64,000 nucleotides of DNA from Epiperipatus broadwayi (Eukaryota; Onychophora; Udeonychophora; Euonychophora; Peripatidae), in assembly GCA_028023455.1 (NCBI GenBank), contig JAQFVV010006208.1, positions 11,368,984-11,432,983 on the forward strand, given 5' to 3'. Shown here one piece after another: positions 1 to 11,839 of this stretch. Numbering within the stretch: position 1 is the first letter of the stretch; each line of letters starts with the position of its first letter. The notes below the pieces were generated by a model, which was given only the letters and a program-made list of their open reading frames with translations, did not search any database and was not told the origin of the DNA. The translations under genes and the position numbers were made by a program.

Positions 1-1216
1 ATTAATTAAAAGAACATTAATTAATTTATATATTTCTTTAAAAGATTTTCACAAACTGAAATATTTCTAAAATTAAATTTTACTTATATACACTATTACT
101 TTAAAATTAAGCTCACACAAACTTTCTTTAATAAATAACTTTTTCCTAAGACATTATAAAAAAGTAATTTTTCCGGAAGTTATTTTGACCAAATTAGTAG
201 CATCATTTAGTTATCCGTAAAATTAAAAAAAATAGATGCAATTATTTTTAATTGATTGTTATATTCCTTTGCAAGAAAATGTTTTTAAGGGCTCACTAAG
301 GTTCTGAAATGCTAGAATTGTTTTACAAGATCGACACACTCACTGCTGATGATCAATTGTCAATGTTTGGTCATAGTGCGCTATTATACTTGCTCAAACG
401 AAAGAATTTTATAATTTACCTCACATAAAATATTGGATAAATAAAATAACTGACGTCACTATAATAAATACCTAAATAAGATGTTAAAGTTTATAGAGTT
501 ATTGGGAAATTGTTTTTGGGTTGAGAAAAAAAATATTAGACTTAAGTCTTCAGACTGGCTTATATATGTAGAAATTTAAGTAAAGAGAAAGGTGGAACCA
601 CCTTGTTTTTATAAAATGTCTGTCTTGTGTTGTGATAAGAGCTCCCTATATAGTCATCATTACATCTGATTGGCTGTCATATAAGCATTCTAAAAGCGCA
701 TAGGAGAGGTTTTCAGCCTTTCACTTTAATAACTAAGTCAAGACATTAAAAGTATAAAAAAAACAGCTATATTCTGAGGTAATGTTTTATCTGTGGTACA
801 ATTTTAGTAACTTTTTATATGCAATAATTGTTAAAATGCAAATAGGCAAGAATCACGTGAATAGGATAAAAGAGTTAATTAAGGGCAATTGCCATTAAGA
901 TGTCACATGATCTCTAAACTATAAGTTCAATTAAATAAAAAATTTAATTTTGAGTTTTTTGTGTGTGATATCAAGCAAATTATAGTTTACTGGATGTGAA
1001 ATGAACATAATTGCATTTCAGTAATATCATTAATTAATGTGATTTAATACTTTTTATAAGATTGATTTAAATGAATAAATATTAAGAGCTTCTTCGTTAG
1101 ATTAGTATTATAAAACAACAAACAAATATATAGGAATTATTACTGTATCCAGATTACAAGATACTTTTATTTATATTTAATTCCAAGGCAGTAAGTATTT
1201 CAATGATTATAACTGA
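1..1216. other. AT-rich sequence without recognisable gene
   Basis: I see no coding signal, RNA gene or clear transposon boundary. A short stretch near 897-945 (CACATGAT followed by an AT-rich segment) resembles the tail of the family B hammerhead repeats, and a CRE-like TGACGTCA lies near 450. Neither is enough to call a gene or promoter. Confidence 0.5.
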
Positions 1217-1400
1217 ATGTTTCCTATATATGTAAATAGAGGGGTTTGAACTCAGGATTTTTCAGCCTATTCATCCTCCATTCTATCTCCAGCACACACA
1301 TGACCACACATATATGAAAAAGATACATTTCTTGAGATAGAGTGGAGAATAAATAGATTGAAAAATCCTGAGTTCAAAACCTTCTATTTACATATTATCT
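1217..1400. repeat. Foldback hairpin related to family A repeat ends
   Basis: About 65 bp from 1225 (starting with TATATGTAAATAGAGG) recurs as a near-perfect reverse complement ending near 1392, around a spacer of about 40 bp. The arm contains GTTTGAACTCAGGATTT, which resembles the start of the family A hammerhead units (compare 24691-24720 and 46700-46725). I read it as two head-to-head family A ends without a hammerhead core. Confidence 0.7.
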
Positions 1401-1811
1401 ATATTATAGAAATAGATTTCTAAAATATACTTGGTTTACATACTATACAAAATTTGTCATAAAATTTGGTTGTATCGTTTAAGCAAGAAGTGGAGGGGCA
1501 GATTCAAAGGTCAAAGTTCTTGGACTAATTCCCAGATAAATAAAAAAAGACAAAAACTCTCAGTTTGATCGTGAAAGAAACTGTTATGCTCAACTTACTA
1601 TTTGAACACTGAAAAACACATATGACTATATGATTTTTTTTAAAACAGTTGTAGAAAAGTACTTGGAAAACTTTGCTTTAACATTGAGAAGGGTTTTATT
1701 TGATTAAAATCATCTAAAATATGCATTCATAAAGGGTTGATAATTTACAATTAATATATTCAAATGAATATTAGAAATATTAATAGTCTTTATTTACTTA
1801 TTTATTTTTAA

Positions 1812-2378
1812 TAACTGAATCACACAGGCTTATTATATACCTGTGTCTATATATGTAATATATAGGGTATATGAGCACAGACTTTCACACAACCCACAAC
1901 TCTCCACACTATCTCATAACACTGATACACTTGAACACATATATGTTGAAAAGATAAATAATCACCAATATTCGTATTTCATGCTAAAGCAGCAATCATC
2001 AGTTGGTCCAAATTACCATCTCTACACATATATGCTATAAGTGCTCATATATATATATATATATTAAGATAGCCAATCCTCATACTTTAATGGACAGGCT
2101 TCAATCTACTCCACACTCCAACTCTTCAACCATCCATCCAATTGAAAATCTGATGATGGAATGCTCAAAGGCCACCCTGAGGCCGAGATTCTTGTCACAC
2201 CCATGTTGACCTAAGGTCAATCTGACCCTTCATGTACAGGACATAATCCATTTAATACATATACAAGGAATGGGCAGACATCTTCACTATGTAATAACTG
2301 AAACACACAGGCTTATTATATACCTGTGTCTATATATGTAATATATAGGGTAAAGTCTGTGCTCATATATCCTATATA
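1812..2378 (-). mobile_element. Family A hammerhead retroelement (retrozyme-like), 1.2-mer
   Basis: A 567-bp insert flanked by the 14-bp direct repeat TTATTTATTTTTAA (1798-1811 and 2379-2392), read as a target-site duplication. The opening segment (ACACAGGCTTATTATATACC, about 1823) recurs at about 2305, a period of 482 bp, so the insert holds slightly more than one unit. The right end then switches to the inverse complement of unit sequence (AAAGTCTGTGCTCATATATC, from about 2352, matches 1870-1888 inverted). One hammerhead core lies on the minus strand. The small open frames here are by-products; I see no protein. Confidence 0.75.
1957..2017 (-). ncRNA. Type I hammerhead ribozyme, family A
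   Basis: On the minus strand: stem I ends ACCAA, then CTGATGA, a stem II with TGC/GCA pairs around a 7-nt loop, GAAA, a short near-palindromic stem III (TACGAAT), then TTGGT closing stem I. The predicted cleavage triplet is ATA. The 10.1/11.1 pair is T.T, which should weaken activity. Seen by eye, not folded by program. Confidence 0.75.
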
Positions 2379-2392
2379 TTATTTATTTTTAA

Positions 2393-2900
2393 AAAATATA
2401 CAAACAGTTAAATTGCAGATCAGAATTGTTCAATTGATGACATTTCTGATGATCGTCTATGAATATGAAAGGTGAGCAATAAAACAGGATAGAAAAAATA
2501 GTGATTCTTTTGATTTGTAGTAATGGCCAAAACTTTAAAACATTTTATAGATAACAAATAAACAACACATGATTACCATTTCTTATCACTGAGTGGCAAT
2601 ACGTATAGAGTTTTACCTGTTTTAATAACAAATAAATAAGTGGACCAACACTCAATTGAATGCAAATGATCTGGTAGAGTATAGTGCTAAAAAAAATTAA
2701 AATCAACAATCAGATAATCACAGGAATAAATGTGCCATTGACATGTTTCATCGACAACATGTTTATTTAATTGGATTTAATAATAATCATCATTAAAGAT
2801 AGGATTGTGTGCTGATGGAATGTGATGCTGTATTATTACAAAAAAATGAAGAATGATTTTGTAAAAGACAGCAACATCAGTAGATAATATTTCTTCTAAC
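2393..2900. other. AT-rich spacer
   Basis: No gene, repeat pair or RNA motif recognised. Confidence 0.5.
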
Positions 2901-2903
2901 TTA

Positions 2904-2985
2904 TGGTGGTCTAGTGGTTAGCATAGCTGCCTTCCAAGCAGCTGGCCCGGGTTCCCTTCCCGGTCAATGCTTTAACATATAAAAA
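2904..2985 (+). mobile_element. tRNA-Gly(UCC)-derived SINE
   Basis: The sequence follows tRNA-Gly(UCC): A box around GTGGTCTAGTGG, anticodon stem GCTGC/GCAGC with loop CTTCCAA (anticodon TCC), and B box GGGTTCCCTTCCC. The tRNA 3' half is followed by TTTAACATATAAAAAA, the tail shared with the other copies here. The acceptor stem is mismatched, so this is a retrocopy rather than a working tRNA gene. Confidence 0.85.
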
Positions 2986-4440
2986 AGAGTGTGGTAAATG
3001 AAGGCATAGATAAAAAGGCATTGATTAAGATTGTTAATATTTATAAAATGAATATTCATATACATCAGTTAGAATCTTTTCAATTAATGAAGATGAAGAG
3101 TTGAGTGGATATGAGACGAACAAATATCTAGTTTCATTGTATTAGTTTAGCATTACTTCTTCATAAGAAATATGATGAATCAAATCAAACCCATTGCTAA
3201 TTTAAGAATAAGCAAGAAATATAAATATTTACTATTACAAAAAAAATCAAGTCAGATATCACATGATCTAATTTAATAAACTTGCGTTAAGAGCTTATTT
3301 TGCGAGCTCTATATATAAAATATTTATTATGAAAAACATAGGTATAGTATTGTTTATTTATGTAATAAATTTGATATTTATATTCATATTAAAAACAAAA
3401 AATATCTTTGAATTATGGGTGGTCAGTTTCTTGAAATGTAACATGATATTCAAGTGCCAAAATAGCAAACTGATCTCAACATATCTTTTAATATTAACTG
3501 GTCAAACAGATTTATATTTTTTTACTTTTCTTAGCTATTAATATAGAAACATTTACATTTGGAAAATGTCAATTGCTCAGAGCATATAGATAAGAGTAAG
3601 TTGTAGATAACCATGGTTCAGCACCTGTAAAAAATATTAGGCTCTGCTATCACCAATAGTAAAAAACCTTCATCATATTACAATTGTATTTTCTTATTTT
3701 TATAGTCGATATAATGATGAACGCACATTAATCTAAAACAATTACCAGCTAAATAAAAATAATTAGAAGCCTATTTACCAAATCACTATTGGATGTGAAA
3801 TTGTTGTCTATAAGCTACGTAAATGAATAAAAAATCTTATGCCTATTTATGAGGTGAAAAAAAAATTTCATGGTTTACCTGATACAACCTCACGGTCATG
3901 GAAAGTAGATATGCTGGGTGATGTAATATTTCTTTTGTTGCATAAACTTGCACTGCTTAATATTAATCAATTATCTCATTATTTTAAATTTATGAAATAC
4001 CCTTATAGATTATGAAGAATATTTTAAACATTAAAAAATTTAAAAGACCAAATTCTAAAGTTCTCTCTTTTTAAACTTAATGCAATTTTTATAAATAATT
4101 CATAAAACTTCTTCAAATACCTTTTTCTCTATATTTAGATCATTTTTATATGGCCAGTATCACTGTACTTTATATCATCCCTGTTCCTTTAACTTTACAT
4201 TCTTGTGGATTATTTTAAAAATACATTTATACATATAATGTATCAAAATATTCCACTGTGTATCGGATATTTGAAATTCAAACATTATATGTATTCATAG
4301 AGGCCATTGCTGAAATATCATAATGTTTGGGAGGGTGATTTGAATATTTTGAATACATAATGTACTGTATATAAACGTTATGTGGGTTCAACCTGATTTG
4401 AAATCATGTCTTTAAACAATTTGAAAAAAATATTATATTA
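2986..4440. other. AT-rich sequence with small repeat scraps
   Basis: No gene recognised. The stretch 3245-3290 (AAATCAAGTCAGATATCACA) matches the tail of family B hammerhead repeats (compare 42105-42130 inverted and 4750-4790). An imperfect inverted segment around 4255-4365 is related to the hairpin at 51.64 kb. The 70-codon open frame at 3329-3541 is AT-driven and has no recognisable domain. Confidence 0.45.
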
Positions 4441-4444
4441 TATA

Positions 4445-4815
4445 ATGAGTGTTAATAGCTATTAACAAGCTGTTCTGAATATTTCTATCTCCATACCAGT
4501 TTCTAGCTGTGGCTGTCTTCAGTGAGGCACTAGAGTTTTCAGACATTAGATTTAAAAATACCAGCTAAAGTCCGCACTTATCTAATAGTTAACTATTAAG
4601 TAGAAAATCTGAAAATTTCAGACATTTATATGTCTTCGAATCCAGCTATCTAACTTAAATAGCCATATGGGACTGAAATGAGTTTAGATACACCATAGCT
4701 TTAGCAATATAATATTGCCAAAGTCTCAATACCAAAACTATAATTGTACAGAAATCAAGTCATACCTCACATGACTTAATTTAATAAGCTTGAACTACAA
4801 ATGTTATATAATTTC
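4445..4815 (-). repeat. Family B hammerhead repeat copy
   Basis: Contains the family B landmarks in order: AACAAGCTGTTCTGAAT, the hammerhead core, then AAAAATACCAGC...GCAC and AACTATTAAG, all shared with 41933-42143 and 32100-32400. Further right, 4750-4800 carries CAAGTCATACC...CACATGACTTAATTTAATAAGC, the usual end motif of the family. Boundaries are approximate and no TSD was found. Confidence 0.6.
4486..4530 (-). ncRNA. Hammerhead ribozyme motif, family B (decayed)
   Basis: Minus strand: GCCTCA before CTGAAGA, stem II AGC/GCT around CACA, GAAA, a six-base stem III segment CTGGTA, then TGGAGA. Stem I pairs only partly with this arm and the 10.1/11.1 position is C.A. Recognisable but probably inactive. 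Confidence 0.6.
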
Positions 4816-5786
4816 CTTGCAATTGAATAAATTAGACTGTGCATAATTGTAAATTTTTAAATTTAGAATGCATGTTCTGCTGTGCCAGACAATATGCACA
4901 GCATAGACTTAATGGTGGTGTATTACTTTCACAGATAAGCTTAAAAAGCAATACTTTTTAATTTTCTTTAGATTAATCTAAGGATTTTATATTATAATAC
5001 ATATTAAAAACAAATTGATTGTATAAAAATTGAGTTAACCTAAGCAGTTGAAAACAGTCAAAAGAATGGTGCACTAAGTAGTCTTCAATTGACTTTCACT
5101 TGAATAAAGAAAAAAAATTCAGTTTGGTCAAAGGAATGGAACAATCAATACTAATGTCACATGAATTTCTAAACTACTAACTAGACAGACTTGTTATTTT
5201 TTGATTTTATAATAGACTAACCATGACAGATAAAAATAAATAAATAAATAAAAATATGTACCTTTCATTGCCGCACACATATCAAAACTTAGATCTGAAA
5301 ACAATAAGCAAACATATAAACATGCAAAAAAAAAAAAAGCATGCAAAATGAAATGACATTAAAAAAACAATTAAACAAAGACAAAATGAAAATTCTAATC
5401 ATAAAAAAAAAACATAACAAATAATAAATAAATAAAGCAGAATAAAAATAAAATAAAATTCTAAATATAAAAAAACATAAATAATAAATAAACAAAACAG
5501 AATAAAAAAGAAAATAAAAAAGCTATACATTAAACATCACAAGGCTTAAAACATGCTCCAGAAATTCAATATCAAAACATTAAGCAAATAAAATGTATAA
5601 TCTTTAAAAAATAAAATAAAACAGACAACAGTTAACAAGATCAGTTATTAAATACTACATCTGAATATAAAGTCACTATGTGAGAACATACACAACGTGT
5701 TGTTACCATAATAGTTTAAACTAGTGCAATCAGAAGCAAATATTTTGAAAACATAAGCAGAAGTAAACATTATAGCAGATTTTCCT

Positions 5787-6063
5787 TTTATAAGGATAGG
5801 TTCGTAATATTTACTAAGGCTGTAAACCTTGAGAATGTGCACATGAAAATGCGAAGGTAGGGACCTCTACAGGTCTTTACCACAAGCTTACGCTTTGGAA
5901 GAAAAGAGGGGAACCCCTTTCTTTCAAAGTGTAAGCATGTGGTTAAGACCTGTAGAAGTCCCTACCTTTGTATTTTCACACGCACATTCTCGAAGTTTAC
6001 AGCCTTAGTAAATATTACTTATGTAATTAATGTGCGTTTAAATAAATTTATAAGGATAGGTTC
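5787..6063. mobile_element. Snap-back palindromic insert with 17-bp TSD
   Basis: The direct repeats TTTATAAGGATAGGTTC (5787-5803 and 6047-6063) are identical and flank a 243-bp insert. The insert is a hairpin: about 105 bp from 5804 (GTAATATTTACTAAGGCTG) is reverse-complemented up to 6019, with a centre near 5912. The right end has an unpaired tail ending AAATAAA. Long TSD plus tail suggests target-primed reverse transcription of a hairpin RNA rather than cut-and-paste transposition. Confidence 0.85.
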
Positions 6064-6805
6064 TTATTTGTTACAAGAGAGGTAAAGAATCAATTGGCAA
6101 AATTAAAATTGCATTTTGTTTTTCTATTGATATTTATTATATACTAGTCAAAGCATCATATGAGTTTTCCTGCATATTTTTACCATTCATGTTAGAGCAA
6201 TAATTATCTATATTCCAGAAGTTGGTAAAGTATAGTCATTGAAATAGTGCCAAACTCATATAACTATATAAGAACTTAACTTGCATTCAAAGTAGAAGCA
6301 GACAAATAATTTTATACTTGATGCAGACAATATTAACAATGCCTCTTTATGGAATGCCCTTAGAAAAATTCTATCAACTAAAAAAGTAATTCGAAGAATT
6401 ACAGAAATATGTATGTAATCCACTGTAATAAGCATTTATTTGTAATAAACAATTTAAATTAAATAATGCTACCAATTATGCACATATTTAGAGCGTGTAT
6501 ATACATTTATGCATATTACACGCATACAATGTAATTAAATGAATGAGTTGAGATATTTCCATGTAATAACTTGAGAAATATGTAAGCAGTAATGTTACTA
6601 GAATATCCATCAATTAATATTGACTACTCTTAAGCCAAACTATTTGCTCTAATAGCCTACAATAGTCTTTTATCTTGAGTCATATTCTAAATAAACTCAA
6701 ACAAAAGTTATCCTGCACTCTAGAAAGCAAATAGTAAAGTTTAAGATCTGCCAATAGATATTGATGGTCACTTAGCAACAGTGCTACTTATTTCTTTAGT
6801 TACAA

Positions 6806-7105
6806 CAATATATATTTTCAAAATAACCACTTCTTACACCTTTTAAACAAAAATATTTATTGTTATAATAACAGTTTTGACCGTTCCTCACAGTCTTCTT
6901 CAGATCTCATTCTATGCCTCTACTTCTCCCTTTTCAGCATTTTATTTCAGAAATAAAATAAAATGGTGGAAAGGGAGAAGTAGAGGCATAGAATGATATC
7001 TGAAGAAGACTGTGACCAACAGTCGAAACTGTTATTATAATAAATATTTTTGCTTAAAAGGTGTAAGAAGTTATGGTTATTTTGAGAAGATATATATATA
7101 TATTT
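6806..7105. repeat. Foldback element with GAAGAAGACTGT...CGAAAC arms
   Basis: Two arms of about 130 bp (6806-6945 and 6955-7105) are near reverse complements. The right arm contains CTGAAGAAGACTGTG and CAGTCGAAACTG; the left carries the inverse. The same motif pair occurs in the hairpin at 28759-28998, so the two are related families. No open frame of note. Confidence 0.75.
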
Positions 7106-7145
7106 AAGTGTCATAGCATCGGCCGGGACACGAACCCGCAATATA
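7106..7145 (-). mobile_element. Truncated tRNA SINE (3' half only)
   Basis: Reads on the minus strand as the B-box half GGGTTCGTGTCCCGGCCG followed by ATGCTATGACA, identical in layout to the SINE at 31757-31850. The 5' half is missing. Confidence 0.7.
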
Positions 7146-7587
7146 AGAATATTTCTTTAGTCATTAACATGAAAAAAATCATACTCATTTCTTTATTTAT
7201 ATTATAGTTAATCCATAAAAATATTTAATTTAACATTACATAATAATATTCAACAAGATTGTAGGGACAATTAATAAATAATATAGCAATAAAATTCAAA
7301 AAATTGCTATGACGGACTTTCAATATTAAGTACAATGTTTATGACTATATTATTGATAGATTGTTCCAAAAACTTGGGAATTATTATTTTATATTTTGCT
7401 ATGGTTTAAATATTTTAATACATATATATTAAAATGAAGATTTTACAGGCTACATATATAAACAAAATGTAATCCTGAAACATGTGTATATAATTAATTG
7501 TTGTAATATATATATATCAATATTTTGACCAGATCATAGTGGATTGATGGCTGAAACATTGGTATATCTATTTTTACTACAATTAAT

Positions 7588-7934
7588 TATCATCATCAAC
7601 ATCAACCATTATCAATTCACTGCAGGATGAAGGTTTCTCTAAGTTCAATCCATCTTCTCTGATCTTTAGCTTCTCTTCTCCACATCACCTCTGCACACTT
7701 TCTTATTTCATCCATCCATCTCACATGTGGTCTCTTTCTGGGTCTTTTACAATCTCTTGTAATCCAGTTTAAGATTTCAATTGTCCATCTATTATCATTT
7801 CTTCTAACAATATGTCCAGCCCAACTCCACTTCAGTCTTTTAATTTTTTCAATGAGATCAGTAACAGCTGTTTGTTCTCTTACCCATATATTGCGTTTTT
7901 GATCTCTTCTTGTTACTCCCAACATGCATCTCAA
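7588..7934 (-). pseudogene. 3' end of RTE-like LINE ORF2 (truncated)
   Basis: The minus-strand frame 7934-7617 encodes 105 residues with the C-terminal region typical of RTE-type LINEs: MLGVTRRDQKRN, the WVREQTAVTDLIEKIKRLKW segment, WAGHIVRRNDNRW and KRPHVRWMDEIRK. The frame ends with a stop at 7617-7619, followed on the minus strand by ATGGTTGATGTTGATGATGA-type sequence, matching the trinucleotide tails of RTE elements. The catalytic domains are absent, so this is a 5'-truncated dead copy. It is the best preserved of five copies in the window. Confidence 0.85.
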
Positions 7935-8683
7935 TTAATTATACGCGGATGTAACAAATAACATTTCATTTATACATAGATAACACACATTTAAAATATA
8001 ACTTTATCTTTCTTATTGCATGGACAAATCCATATAATATTAATATCATTTATGTTCTTTATTACTTTTACAATGGTTTTTACATAAAATTTAAAATTAC
8101 ATGTTCATGTATATTTGTATTCATGTATTTGTATTGTGTTTGTTATAGTTCTGAAGAAGCTTGCTGGGGCAATCGAAACCATCAATAGTGGGTTATGAAA
8201 AGCATTATAAAAGTAATAAAGAACATATATGATATTAATATTATATTTAAAATATCCTAGGAGTTTGTGATTTAACAAACATATCCATTGCTTCTTGATA
8301 ATTATTTTATGTTAAGTATAAAATTTTCATATAAGAATTAATTACATACTTGTGCTTGTTTTTATTTTATTAAACTTAAAAAAAATATCTACAAAGAGTA
8401 TGTTAGCAATGCATAAATAATAACATTTTATAGTTTTATGTTAATAATGTTCTAAGGAACTTCAGTCATTTATTATTTCTGAATTTCAGCACATTTTGAC
8501 TACATGACAGATTCTTTAATTTGTAACTATAATAAGAGAATGGATTCCACAAATACTTGTTTAAATTTCTATTAATGTGCATTCATTTTAATTGAAGTGT
8601 ATTTTGGAAAATTTTAAGAATGAATAAAAAATTTATTTAGAGAATTGAATGATTTTTAATGAAAACTGAGGAAGGGGATTCTT
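7935..8683. other. AT-rich sequence
   Basis: No gene seen. Near 8155-8195 the plus strand has TCTGAAGAAGCTTGCTGGGG followed by CAATCGAAACC, a motif pair like that in the foldbacks at 6.9 and 28.9 kb, so a diverged fragment of that family may lie here. Confidence 0.4.
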
Positions 8684-8882
8684 TACATCAAAAGTGGCCC
8701 CAACCTTCTAAATTTTATTTAGGTATTTTTCTGCTACAGATGTATAAAAAAAAAAATTCATAAAATTGTCTTATTTTCATATCATCAAAAGTGGACCAAA
8801 CCTTCTAAATTTTTATTTAGATATTTTTCTGCTACAGATATACAAAAATAATAATAATAAAATTGTCTTATTTTCATATCTA
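8684..8882. repeat. Tandem duplication of about 100 bp
   Basis: CATCAAAAGTGG...CCTTCTAAATTTT...TTTTTCTGCTACAGAT...ATAAAATTGTCTTATTTTCATATC occurs at about 8688-8784 and again at 8785-8882 with few changes. Non-coding. Confidence 0.85.
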
Positions 8883-9623
8883 TTTTAATTTGGTATATTA
8901 GAAAGTTGTTTCATCTATAAAATTGGCCCTGATTCAAAATCTTACAATGTTCTTGAATTCAGATTGTTAGCTTGGATAGTGTAAAAAAAGTTGACTTTTA
9001 GATTTGTAGGTATAAATCCATCGCTCCTCATTAAAGTAAGCCAATCCAGAAATTAGGTGGTGATTTGGATACAATATTATCATCTAGTGAAAAATGATTA
9101 TCCGAGATTATAGGCATGGCTTTAATACAAAGATAATACCAATGGAATAATTTACTTATGCATAAATAAAATAATAATAATAATAATAATATTTTAGAAT
9201 TAAAATTCAATTCATCATAAAAAAACTAAACTAATTATACAACTGAACATTTGATAAAATATTGTAGAATTTATAAAATCTTTTTTTCTACTTATAATAA
9301 TAGATTTTGGTATGGAGTACAAGTTGAAATAAATATTTTCATATAATATAATATTTAATTTAGATTTTAAAGATTATTGTAAAATAAATTTTTTCTAAGT
9401 CGTTTAAAAATGATGTATATATGAGATTCCTCCATCTTTGAAAGTATCTACGTTATTATTATCATTATTTTTTTAGAAACTGTTTAAAAATAAAAATCAA
9501 ATTACAAAGAAATACTCATTAATTAATTTTAATGTACAGAGAAAGGTATATTTATTTATTTTTAAATAAAAACTATTAGAAACCATACCTATAAAAAATG
9601 AAACATTTCTATGAAAATTATAC
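8883..9623. other. AT-rich sequence with AAT microsatellite
   Basis: An (AAT)n run lies at about 9167-9192. No gene or transposon end recognised. Confidence 0.5.
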
Positions 9624-10252
9624 ACTATTTACCGGCGTATAAAACGCAGCGGTGTATAAGATACCCCCATTTTTAATAGACATTTTAAAAAAAATGTTTT
9701 TCTACATTTTTTTATGATTTTCCATAACGATTTACTGTACTAATATTATAATTATTTATGTCTACAAAAAATTTAACTGGGAAACACTGTAGTTAGGTAC
9801 CTTTTAATCTTAATCCTCAAAACCCACAAATTCATCTCCAGAACTAAACATTTTGAAGATTGTCACTTTTCTTAACTGTATATTATTTACCTGGTGGATT
9901 TCTTTTTATATTTTAACCATTTAATTTTATAATAACTTATTAAAAATTATAAGAATATTAAGTTATTTTGAATGTTTTGCTCTGATATTGATATGATTAT
10001 GAGAATATATACATATTAATATGACTATATTGTATAGCTATATGTAGCTTTCATGTATGCTTATATACATGTGTATTTATAAATATTTTTTTGTTTCACA
10101 AAAGGACAAAATTCTATAGAATACTTATATATGTATATTAATATAAATCAGAAGTTTTAGACTGACTAAAGTTTCAACTTATAAAATGCACCCCATATTT
10201 TAGGCATATTATGAGGGGGAAAAAAGTGCATCCTATATGCCAGCAAATATAG
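9624..10252. mobile_element. Non-autonomous TIR DNA transposon (pogo/mariner-like ends)
   Basis: The left end reads ACTATTTACCGGCGTATAAA; the right end, reversed, reads ACTATATTTGCTGGCATATA followed by GGATGCACTTTTTTCCCCC. These inverted ends and the (A)TA-rich borders resemble TA-targeting Tc1/mariner-pogo elements that carry CCGGCGTATAA termini. The interior has no transposase frame. Family assignment rests on the termini only. Confidence 0.6.
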
Positions 10253-10496
10253 TATGTTTTTAGTACATATATATACAATTATAGATTTTTTTTTTAAAAA
10301 AGCTAGATATTAAATCAGATACAATTGACAGAAAAATGCTCAAATATGTCTAATATCAATATTTCTCTTTTTCTCAACATTTTATTTAATATATTTTTTA
10401 AATAAAGATTATATACCACTTAATATTAGATAACCTTACTTTTATTGCTATTTTTCATGGAACTAAGACTAAAAATTTATAAAATAAATTTCTTTT

Positions 10497-11156
10497 ATCT
10501 CATCATCATCATTAACCATCATCAATCAACTGCAGGATGAAGGTCTCTCCAAGTTCAATCAATTTTCACCGATCTTTAGCTTCTCTTCTCCACATCACCC
10601 CTGCACACTTTCTTATTTCATCCATCCATCTCACATGTAGTCTCTTTCTGGGTCTTTTACAATCTCTTGGAATCCAGTTTAAGATATCAATTGTCTATCT
10701 ATTATCATCTCTTCTAGCAATATGTCTAGCCCACCTCCACCTGTCTTTTAATTTTTTCAATGAGGTCAGTAACACCTGTTTGTTCTCTTACCCATATACT
10801 GCATTTTCGATCTCTTCTTGTTACTCCTAACATGTATCTCTCCATACTTCTTCAAGTGGTCTGAAGTCCTGTATTGCTCTTCTATTAAGTGTCCAAGTCT
10901 CACATCCATAAGTAAGAACTGGTAAAACACATTTATTAAAAACCTCTCTTTTCAAACACAGAGACATATTTCCTTTTAGTATCAAGTCATTTCTACCAAA
11001 AGCACTCCAACAAAGTTTAATTCTATGATTAATTTCATCTATTATGTTTCCATCTGTATTAACAATCTGGCCAAGGTATTTGTAGCTGTTAACTTCTTCT
11101 AACTCATCATAATCAATCTTTATTTTCCTATTTTGAGAAAATCCATTACTTTAGTC
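10497..11156 (-). pseudogene. Longer RTE-like LINE 3' fragment (RT connection domain to end)
   Basis: Read on the minus strand from 11156, the frame gives NSYKYLGQIVNTDGN, EINHRIKLCWSAFGRND, CLKREVFNKCVLPVLTYGCE and TWTLNRR, the thumb/connection region that follows the reverse transcriptase of RTE LINEs, then the same C-terminal region as at 7.6-7.9 kb. At least two frame breaks and in-frame stops interrupt it (for example at DTC-stop near 10830). The 3' end is a (GAT)n-like tail at 10500-10515. The catalytic RT motifs upstream are missing. Confidence 0.85.
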
Positions 11157-11480
11157 TTTTTAACATTTATCTACCCCCAATTAATTCTATAACATTCTTA
11201 ATTTATTCTTATCATTTTAACTATTTATTTCAAATATTTATCAGAATAAATTAATTTTTTTTCTTTAATTATTATTGTTTGGTTTATGGTATAGCAATTT
11301 TGATACTTGTTAGTTTATTAGTAAAGCAAGATACCAGCTGGATATTTTTGATAAATGTACAGTTTCGAGAGCCTATAATCTACCAAAGATGTGTTAGTTG
11401 TTGAATTAAAACGAACAAGTCAAATGTTAAATTGACAAGAAATAAATTCTGATAAATTTCATTAAGAAGCTTTATTTCAA
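11157..11480. other. AT-rich spacer downstream of the LINE
   Basis: No gene. Includes the region next to the unresolved 3' border of the minus-strand LINE. Confidence 0.4.
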
Positions 11481-11839
11481 TTTTTTTATATATATATTAG
11501 AATGGGGGAAGTGATGAAATACTCTTATCATGATTGTATTTTGGTTCCATTCAGCATGTTTCTTCATTTCAATAAAAATTTTATTAACAATAAATAGTGA
11601 TTACATACTAATAAAGGATAAATAAATGAATAAATTGTACAATAATATGATTATATAATGTTCTATATGTCATCTGGCTAGATTATGTTATGAGAGCACA
11701 ATGTTATACTCTTATGTGGTTAGGTATAGTGAAGAGATTCAAAGAACTTGTTTAATGGTATTAGCATTTTTAATATAAACATGAATATTTTCTTTTATAA
11801 ATGATTATTCTATAATGCTGGGTAGTTGGGAATTGATAA

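Noticed and set aside
1843-2209. Open frames of 65 and 68 codons, and a similar 88-codon frame at 30617-30883
   Set aside because: They fall inside the non-coding family A hammerhead units and recur only because the units recur; stops differ between copies.
6806-7105. The CTGAAGAAGACTG...CGAAAC pair as a hammerhead core
   Set aside because: It resembles CTGANGA...GAAA at first sight, but the spacing does not leave a stem II closed at both sides next to GAAA and no stem III or cleavage triplet follows; it is better read as a repeat-family motif.
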